A stretch of 64,000 nt of DNA from Macrostomum hystrix (lineage: Eukaryota > Platyhelminthes > Macrostomidae): the NCBI GenBank assembly GCA_950097015.1, contig CATNEN010000038.1, positions 5,315,001-5,379,000 of the forward strand. Direction: 5' to 3'. Of this stretch, positions 55,791 through 64,000 are shown piece by piece. Numbering within the stretch: the stretch's first letter is position 1; each line of letters opens with the position of its first letter. Under the pieces are notes generated by a model that was given only the letters and a program-made list of their open reading frames with translations, searched no databases and was not told the origin of the DNA. The translations under genes were made by a program, and so were the position numbers.

Positions 55791-56320
55791 CCAAGTGTGA
55801 ATTAAGCTCGATATAAGTACAGTTTAAGTTTAGCACAGGTATTAGAAAATGATATTACTTTTTTTCTGTTTCAAAAATCTAAACGTTTTCAGTTTAACTG
55901 TCTATCTGTCAATCTGTAAATTAGATTTTTATATTTGTCAGTCAATTATTGCACTTGTTACTCTTGTTACTCTTGTACAAGCAATCATTTTGTTTGCTTT
56001 TTAACGTAGAAGTTCAAAGAAGTACATAAATATGTTGCATGGAATTTCAGTATTGATTTGGAATGGGGCTTCGTGTCTGCCCGCCCGTTTTTGGCAGACG
56101 CGCCCGAACTGTTTGGAGATTGACTTCTATAGAAAGAACTAGATGCAAACTAATTTCACCTTCGCTTGCTTATTAAACAGATGAAGCAAGCGGAGACTGC
56201 GTGGGAAGCTGGTGAGGGGATTAGCCTGCAAGCCAGGTAATACTGGTTAGCGTAGGCGGGTTTACAGGCCTACTCAAAATTTAGAAACATATTTGGATAT
56301 TATTAGTATAAAATATTTTG
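55791..56320. other. Unassigned unique sequence
   Basis: No gene recognised. A tiny exon-like segment (acceptor TTATTAAACAG, then ATGAAGCAAGCGGAG, donor GTGAGG at about 56212) is noted without further support. Confidence 0.4.
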
Positions 56321-56690
56321 GGAGATGAATGGGAGAGGGGTGGATGGGGGATAGAGGGGTTCGATGGGGGGATAGAGGGGTGAATGGGGGGATAGAGGGG
56401 TTGGATGGGGAGATAGAGGGGTGGATGGGGGGATAGAGGGGTGGATGGGGAGATAGAGGGGTTGGATGGGGAATAGAGGGGTGGATGGGGGATAGAGGGG
56501 TGAATGGGGAGATAGAGGGGTAGATGGGGGGGATAGAGGGGTTCGATGGGGAGATAGAGGGGTGGATGGGGAGATAGAGGGGTGGATGGGGAGATAGAGA
56601 GGTGGATGGGGAGATAGAGGGGTGGATGGGGGGATAGAGGGGTTCGATGGGGAGATAGAGGGGTGGATGTGGAGATAGAGGGGTTAATTT
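56321..56690. repeat. 20-bp G-rich minisatellite
   Basis: About 18 copies of GGGGAGATAGAGGGGTGGAT with GGGGTTCGAT variants. The plus strand carries many closely spaced GGGG runs. Confidence 0.95.
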
Positions 56691-57143
56691 TATTCCCATC
56701 GTCCTGAGCCGACGGGCTCTGGATGCCGTCTGCTGTGCCGCACTGTGAGTTGATGTTTTTCAAGACAGTCGGGATTTACAAGTTAAACTGCCACCTACAG
56801 CACCACCGCCACTAACTCACTCCCCTCGCCGCGGAACGCTGTATCGATTCTGCCAATCCCTATTTCCCCTTCTAAATCCCATTTCCCCTTCCCCTCTGGT
56901 CTACTCTTCAGCTCAGCCAGCTCCAGTATTCCTTTATCCTCTAGCGAACAATGCTGGCATGAACTTTTGCCTATTCCAACTGACTTTCTTTACCATGCTT
57001 TCTCCCCGAGGCTCTGACTATGATCGCATCACCATGGCAACACAGCAGCTTCTTTATTCTGCAAACCGGCCAGCACTGTCCCGCGAGGCGCCAGGATTCC
57101 CACTCGACTGTGACGGGAAGCTACAATTGTTGCTGTTGCTGTA
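56691..57143. other. Unassigned sequence before 6-kb array
   Basis: A short plus-strand frame with MATQQLLYSANRPALSREA (about 57030-57090) could be part of an exon, but it lacks clear splice signals and is not recognised. Confidence 0.25.
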
Positions 57144-60100
57144 AATGGATGGATGGTGTTTGTGTATGGATGGATGGATGGTGTTTGTGAATGGATGGAT
57201 GGTGTTTGTGTATGGATGGATGGATGGTGTTTGTGTATGGATGGATGGATGGTGTTTGTGAATGGATGGATGGTGTTTGTGAATGGATGGATGGTGTTTG
57301 TGAATGGATGGATGGTGTTTGTGAATGGATGGATGAATGGTGTTTGTGAATGGATGGATGGATGGTGTTTGTGAATGGATGGATGGTGTTTGTGAATGGA
57401 TGGATGGATGGTGTTTGTGAATGGATGGATGGATGGTGTTTGTGAATGGATGGATGGTGTTTGTGAATGGATGGATGGATGGTGTTTGTGAATGGATGGA
57501 TGGATGGTGTTTGTGAATGGATGGATGGTGTTTGTGTATGGATGGATGGATGGTGTTTGTGAATGGATGGATGGATGGTGTTTGTGAATGGATGGATGGT
57601 GTTTGTGTATGGATGGATGGATGGTGTTTGTGTATGGATGGATGGATGGTGTTTGTGAATGGATGGATGGTGTTTGTGAATGGATGGATGGATGGTGTTT
57701 GTGTATGGATGGATGGATGGTGTTTGTGTATGGATGGATGGATGGTGTTTGTGAATGGATGGATGGTGTTTGTGAATGGATGGATGGTGTTTGTGAATGG
57801 ATGGATGGTGTTTGTGAATGGATGGATGGATGGTGTTTGTGAATGGATGGATGGATGGTGTTTGTGAATGGATGGATGGATGGTGTTTGTGAATGGATGG
57901 ATGGTGTTTGTGTATGGATGGATGGATGGTGTTTGTGAATGGATGGATGGTGTTTGTGTATGGATGGATGGATGGTGTTTGTGTATGGATGGATGGATGG
58001 TGTTTGTGTATGAATGGATGGATGGTATTTGTGTATGGATGGATGGATGGTGTTTGTGAATGGATGGATGGATGGTGTTTGTGTATGGATGGATGGATGG
58101 TGTTTGTGTATGGATGGATGGATGGTGTTTGTGTATGGATGGATGGATGGTGTTTGTGTATGGATGGATGGTGTTTGTGTATGGATGGATGGATGGTGTT
58201 TGTGAATGGATGGATGGATGGTGTTTGTGAATGGATGGATGGATGGTGTTTGTGAATGGATGGATGGATGGTGTTTGTGAATGGATGGATGGATGGTGTT
58301 TGTGAATGGATGGATGGTGTTTGTGTATGGATGGATGGATGGTGTTTGTGTATGAATGGATGGTGTTTGTGAATGGATGGATGGTGTTTGTGTATGGATG
58401 GATGGATGGTGTTTGTGAATGGATGGATGGATGGTGTTTGTGAATGGATGGATGGATGGTGTTTGTGAATGGATGGATGGATGGTGTTTGTGTATGAATG
58501 GATGGATGGTGTTTGTGAATGGATGGATGGATGGTGTTTGTGTATGAATGGATGGATGGTGTTTGTGAATGGATGGATGGATGGTGTTTGTGTATGGATG
58601 GATGGATGGTGTTTGTGTATGAATGGATGGATGGTGTTTGTGAATGGATGGATGGATGGTGTTTGTGAATGGATGGATGGTGTTTGTGAATGGATGGATG
58701 GATGGTGTTTGTGAATGGATGGATGGATGGTGTTTGTGAATGGATGGATGGTGTTTGTGAATGGATGGATGGATAGTGTTTGTGAATGGATGGATGGTGT
58801 TTGTGTATGGATGGATGGATGGTGTTTGTGAATGGATGGATGGTGTTTGTGCATGGATGGATGGATGGTGTTTGTGAATGGATGGATGGATGGTGTTTGT
58901 GAATGGATGGATGGATGGTGTTTGTGAATGGATGGATGGATGGTGTTTGTGTATGAATGGATGGATGGTGTTTGTGAATGGATGGATGGATGGTGTTTGT
59001 GTATGAATGGATGGATGGTGTTTGTGAATGGATGGATGGATGGTGTTTGTGTATGGATGGATGGATGGTGTTTGTGTATGAATGGATGGATGGTGTTTGT
59101 GAATGGATGGATGGATGGTGTTTGTGAATGGATGGATGGTGTTTGTGAATGGATGGATGGATGGTGTTTGTGAATGGATGGATGGATGGTGTTTTGTGAA
59201 TGGATGGATGGTGTTTGTGAATGGATGGATGGATGGTGTTTGTGAATGGATGGATGGATGGTGTTTGTGTATGAATGGATGGTGTTTGTGAATGGATGGA
59301 TGGTGTTTGTGTATGGATGGATGGATGGTGTTTGTGAATGGATGGATGGTGTTTGTGAATGGATGGATGGTGTTTGTGTATGGATGGATGGATGGTGTTT
59401 GTGTATGAATGGATGGTGTTTGTGAATGGATGGATGGTGTTTGTGTATGGATGGATGGATGGTGTTTGTGAATGGATGGATGGATGGTGTTTGTGAATGG
59501 ATGGATGGATGGTGTTTGTGAATGGATGGATGGATGGTGTTTGTGTATGAATGGATGGATGGTGTTTGTGAATGGATGGATGGATGGTGTTTGTGTATGA
59601 ATGGATGGATGGTGTTTGTGAATGGATGGATGGATGGTGTTTGTGTATGGATGGATGGATGGTGTTTGTGTATGAATGGATGGATGGTGTTTGTGAATGG
59701 ATGGATGGATGGTGTTTGTGAATGGATGGATGGTGTTTGTGAATGGATGGATGGATGGTGTTTGTGAATGGATGGATGGATGGTGTTTGTGAATGGATGG
59801 ATGGTGTTTGTGAATGGATGGATGGATGGTGTTTGTGAATGGATGGATGGTGTTTGTGTATGGATGGATGGATGGTGTTTGTGAATGGATGGATGGTGTT
59901 TGTGCATGGATGGATGGATGGTGTTTGTGAATGGATGGATGGATGGTGTTTGTGAATGGATGGATGGATGGTGTTTGTGAATGGATGGATGGATGGTGTT
60001 TGTGTATGAATGGATGGATGGTGTTTGTGAATGGATGGATGGATGGTGTTTGTGTATGAATGGATGGATGGTGTTTGTGAATGGATGGATGGATGGTGTT

Positions 60101-63100
60101 TGTGTATGGATGGATGGATGGTGTTTGTGTATGAATGGATGGATGGTGTTTGTGAATGGATGGATGGATGGTGTTTGTGAATGGATGGATGGTGTTTGTG
60201 AATGGATGGATGGATGGTGTTTGTGAATGGATGGATGGATGGTGTTTGTGAATGGATGGATGGTGTTTGTGAATGGATGGATGGATGGTGTTTGTGAATG
60301 GATGGATGGATGGTGTTTGTGAATGGATGGATGGTGTTTGTGTATGGATGGATGGATGGTGTTTGTGAATGGATGGATGGTGTTTGTGTATGGATGGATG
60401 GATGGTGTTTGTGAATGGATGGATGGATGGTGTTTGTGAATGGATGGATGGATGGTGTTTGTGTATGAATGGATGGATGGTGTTTGTGAATGGATGGATG
60501 GATGGTGTTTGTGTATGAATGGATGGATGGTGTTTGTGAATGGATGGATGGATGGTGTTTGTGAATGGATGGATGGATGGTGTTTGTGAATGGATGGATG
60601 GATGGTGTTTGTGAATGGATGGATGGTGTTTGTGTATGGATGGATGGATGGTGTTTGTGAATGGATGGATGGTGTTTGTGAATGGATGGATGGATGGTGT
60701 TTGTGAATGGATGGATGGATGGTGTTTGTGAATGGATGGATGGATGGTGTTTGTGTATGGATGGATGGATGGTGTTTGTGAATGGATGGATGGATGGTGT
60801 TTGTGAATGGATGGATGGATGGTGTTTGTGAATGGATGGATGGATGGTGTTTGTGAATGGATGGATGGTGTTTGTGTATGGATGGATGGATGGTGTTTGT
60901 GTATGGATGGATGGATGGTGTTTGTGTATGAATGGATGGATGGTGTTTGTGTATGGATGGATGGATGGTGTTTGTGTATGGATGGATGGATGGTGTTTGT
61001 GAATGGATGGATGGATGGTGTTTGTGTATGAATGGATGGTGTTTGTGAATGGATGGATGGTGTTTGTGTATGGATGGATGGATGGTGTTTGTGAATGGAT
61101 GGATGGTGTTTGTGTATGGATGGATGGATGGTGTTTGTGAATGGATGGATGGATGGTGTTTGTGAATGGATGGATGGTGTTTGTGTATGGATGGATGGAT
61201 GGTGTTTGTGTATGGATGGATGGATGGTGTTTGTGTATGAATGGATGGATGGTGTTTGTGTATGGATGGATGGATGGTGTTTGTGAATGGATGGATGGAT
61301 GGTGTTTGTGTATGAATGGATGGTGTTTGTGAATGGATGGATGGTGTTTGTGTATGGATGGATGGATGGTGTTTGTGAATGGATGGATGGATGGTGTTTG
61401 TGAATGGATGGATGGATGGTGTTTGTGAATGGATGGATGGATGGTGTTTGTGTATGAATGGATGGATGGTGTTTGTGTATGGATGGATGGATGGTGTTTG
61501 TGAATGGATGGATGGATGGTGTTTGTGAATGGATGGATGGTGTTTGTGAATGGATGGATGGTGTTTGTGTATGGATGGATGGTGTTTGTGTATGGATGGA
61601 TGGATGGTGTTTGTGTATGGATGGATGGATGGTGTGTATGTATGGATGGATGGATGATGTTTGTGAATGGATGGATGGTGTTTGTGAATGGATGGATGGA
61701 TGGTGTTTGTGAATGGATGGATGGATGGTGTTTGTGAATGGATGGATGGTGTTTGTGTATGGATGGATGGATGGTGTTTGTGTATGGATGGATGGATGGT
61801 GTTTGTGTATGAATGGATGGATGGTGTTTGTGTATGGATGGATGGATGGTGTTTGTGAATGGATGGATGGATGGTGTTTGTGTATGAATGGATGGTGTTT
61901 GTGAATGGATGGATGGTGTTTGTGTATGGATGGATGGATGGTGTTTGTGAATGGATGGATGGTGTTTGTGTATGGATGGATGGATGGTGTTTGTGTATGA
62001 ATGGATGGATGGTGTTTGTGTATGGATGGATGGATGGTGTTTGTGTATGGATGGATGGATGGTGTTTGTGTATGGATGGATGGATGGTGTTTGTGTATGG
62101 ATGGATGGATGGTGTTTGTGAATGGATGGATGGATGGTGTTTGTGTATGGATGGATGGATGGTGTTTGTGAATGGATGGATGGTATTTGTGTATGGATGG
62201 ATGGATGGTGTTTGTGTATGGATGGATGGATGGTGTTTGTGTATGGATGGATGGATGGTATTTGTGTATGGATGGATGGATGGTGTTTGTGTATGGATGG
62301 ATGGATGGTGTTTGTGTATGAATGGATGGATGGTGTTTGTGTATGGATGGATGGATGGTGTTTGTGAATGGATGGATGGATGGTGTTTGTGAATGGATGG
62401 ATGGTGTTTGTGTATGGATGGATGGTGTTTGTGAATGGATGGATGGTGTTTGTGTATGGATGGATGGTGTTTGTGTATGGATGGATGGCATTTGTGTATG
62501 GATGGATGGTGTTTGTGTATGGATGGATGGATGGTGTTTGTGTATGGATGGATGGTGTTTGTGTATGGATGGATGGTGTTTGTGCATGGATGGATGGATG
62601 GTGTTTGTGAATGGATGGATGGATGGTGTTTGTGTATGGATGGATGGATGGTGTTTGTGAATGGATGGATGGATGGTGTTTGTGTATGGATCGATGGTGT
62701 TTGTGCATGGATGGATGGATGGTGTTTGTGAATGGATGGATGGTGTTTGTGAATGGATGGATGGATGGTGTTTGTGAATGGATGGATGGTGTTTGTGGAT
62801 GAATGGATGGTGTTAGTGGATGAATGGATGGTGTTTGTGGATGAATGGATGGTGTTTGTGGATGGATGGATGGTGTTTGTGCATGGATGGATGGTGTTTG
62901 TGAATGGATGGATGGTGTTTGTGGATGAATGGATGGTATTTGTGGATGAATGGATGGTGTTTGTGAATGGATGGATGGTGTTTGTGAATGGATGGATGGT
63001 GTTTGTGAATGGATGGATGGTGTTTGTGGATGAATGGATGGTGTTTGTGGATGAATGGATGGTGTTTGTGGATGAATGGATGGATGGTGTTTGTGGAAGA

Positions 63101-63125
63101 ATGGATGGATGGATGGTGTTTGGAT
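57144..63125. repeat. 6-kb GGAT-based minisatellite with higher-order duplication
   Basis: About 250 units made of two or three GGAT steps plus GGTGTTTGTG(A/T)AT, 21 or 25 bp each. Identical 246-bp translated segments start at 58469, 58928, 59522 and 59981, giving alternating 459- and 594-bp steps and a 1053-bp duplicated block. On the minus strand two frames stay open for over 1800 codons (His/Pro/Ile/Thr repeats); this results from the unit lacking stops and is not a protein gene. Confidence 0.97.
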
Positions 63126-63585
63126 ACAGGTCGATGGGAGGTGGATGTGAGCAATGAAGTCCTCAGTGAGTCTGCCATTTCAAAGAACCGGATTCAGGCA
63201 GCGCTGGCTGCACTTTTCCATTTCTGGCCAGGCTGGAAACTGCGGAGCAAGCAATGTCAAACTCGCGCGCCCATTCGCCTCGCGATAAAACAAACAGGCG
63301 GAAGTCGCAAGGCCCATTTCAATGTTGCAGAGCGATGCAGCCAATCTGTCATTGATCGCTAAGGGCAACGCGCCGAGGTCCGGAGAGCAGAGTCAACCGC
63401 AAGCTCATGCCGGGTGCCAAAACCTGCTGCGTGAACAGAGGGACTCGGCTGATGGGGGGCCGCAAAGCCGACCAATGAGAGACCTGCTGGCTTGAATGAC
63501 GAAAGTACAAAATGGTATTTAAGTTTCCCCCGAGCTAAGCAGGTGATTTTCACAAAGCTACACAATATCCAGTTTGAGTAGAACA
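63126..63585. promoter_or_regulatory. Candidate promoter of small CaaX ORF
   Basis: Unique GC-moderate sequence between the 6-kb array and the ORF. A TATA-like GTATTTAAG lies at about 63512, roughly 75 bp before the ATG, and CCAAT occurs near 63470. No other gene is recognised. Confidence 0.35.
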
Positions 63586-63816
63586 ATGAGCTCAGAATCA
63601 GACACGGACGCTGCGGTCCACAGCAAGAGAAAAAGTGCCAACACAGCGAACAGCAAGCAGCAGCAGCAGCAGCAAAATAAGAAGAAGCCGCAGAAGAAGC
63701 ACAAGGAGGAGCATCGAGAACGGCGCCGGGTCGCCGGAGCGTCCAAGTTCAGCCACTCGACAGCCGGCCGAGGCAACACCAGAGACCGGGAGAGCGAGGT
63801 CTGCGCCCTGCTGTAA
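63586..63816 (+). CDS. Small basic protein with C-terminal CaaX box
   Basis: A 76-residue ORF from ATG 63586 (an upstream in-frame TTG is ignored). Ser/Asp-rich start (MSSESDTDAAV), six Gln encoded by CAG, a strongly basic middle (NKKKPQKKHKEEHRERRR), then a polar tail ending CALL at the stop. A polybasic stretch with a terminal Cys-aliphatic-aliphatic-Leu is the signature for geranylgeranylation and membrane attachment, as in small GTPases and G-gamma subunits. It matches neither family otherwise, and I do not recognise it. It may be a real short protein or a terminal exon whose end mimics CaaX by chance. Confidence 0.4.
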   Translation: MSSESDTDAAVHSKRKSANTANSKQQQQQQNKKKPQKKHKEEHRERRRVAGASKFSHSTAGRGNTRDRESEVCALL

Positions 63817-64000
63817 CGCTGACGGAACTGCGTCCAGTCTAGTCGGCTTTACACGACTCTGAAGTTCTCAAAACTTTTTCGACTACTTAATATCCCAGCT
63901 TATAGAACTCGAGTAGGTCAGCAGGTTGGATTATCGATTTTTTACTGGCTACAAAAACCTCACTTTGACGAGTAAAGTATTGCGCTATAAAATTGCATGC
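63817..64000. other. Window end, no feature
   Basis: AT-rich sequence after the small ORF; nothing recognised. Confidence 0.4.

Noticed and set aside
57029-62708. Minus-strand ORFs of about 1850-1880 codons (His/Pro/Ile-rich)
   Set aside because: They translate the GGAT minisatellite. Several frames are open at once, codon content follows the 21/25-bp unit, and no start, splice or domain support exists.

Overview
This is animal nuclear DNA: genes have GT-AG introns, and the window carries class A GPCRs, a clathrin heavy chain tail, a gamma-glutamyltransferase, BEL/Pao and mariner transposons and tRNA-derived SINEs. GC content is moderate and tandem repeats fill more than a third of the window. 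A repeat-rich lophotrochozoan, perhaps a free-living flatworm such as Macrostomum, would fit, but that is inference and no species call is possible from the sequence alone.

Layout. 1-2.0 kb: last three coding exons of clathrin heavy chain, with a 25-bp minisatellite filling an intron. 2-5.2 kb: AT-rich spacer, a CTGT microsatellite, a SINE head and a 20-bp minisatellite. 5.2-16.5 kb: one 19-bp minisatellite split by a young 6.2-kb BEL/Pao LTR retrotransposon (6614-12850). 16.5-17.1 kb: decayed LINE tails. 17.1-21.9 kb: 39/18-bp, CTGT and homopyrimidine arrays, with a possible tail-anchored protein 3' end near 19.1-19.3 kb. 22.1-24.0 kb: a four-exon melatonin-receptor-like GPCR. 25.06-28.04 kb: a transposon with 255-bp, nearly perfect terminal inverted repeats enclosing a broken Crypton tyrosine recombinase and a nested transposase fragment. 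29.0-32.7 kb: a two-exon CRT-like (chloroquine-resistance-transporter family) membrane protein with an intronic 24-bp array. 33.7-36.5 kb, minus strand: a METTL27-like methyltransferase with two candidate first exons. 37.7-38.3 kb, minus strand: a degraded glycine-rich (ALK/LTK-like) fragment. 39.18-40.44 kb: a mariner element. 41.3-48.4 kb: a complete nine-exon gamma-glutamyltransferase in which six of eight introns hold different minisatellites. 48.9-51.7 kb: two arrays. 51.8-53.1 kb: a second, divergent GPCR. 53.2-63.1 kb: three arrays, two with higher-order structure. 63.6 kb: a small basic ORF ending in a CaaX box.

The genes do not form an operon or pathway; they are independent single-copy animal genes (membrane trafficking, signalling, transport, methyl transfer, glutathione metabolism). 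What unites the window is that nearly every intron and spacer holds its own unrelated short-unit tandem array. Very long apparent ORFs over these arrays are stop-free repeats, not genes.
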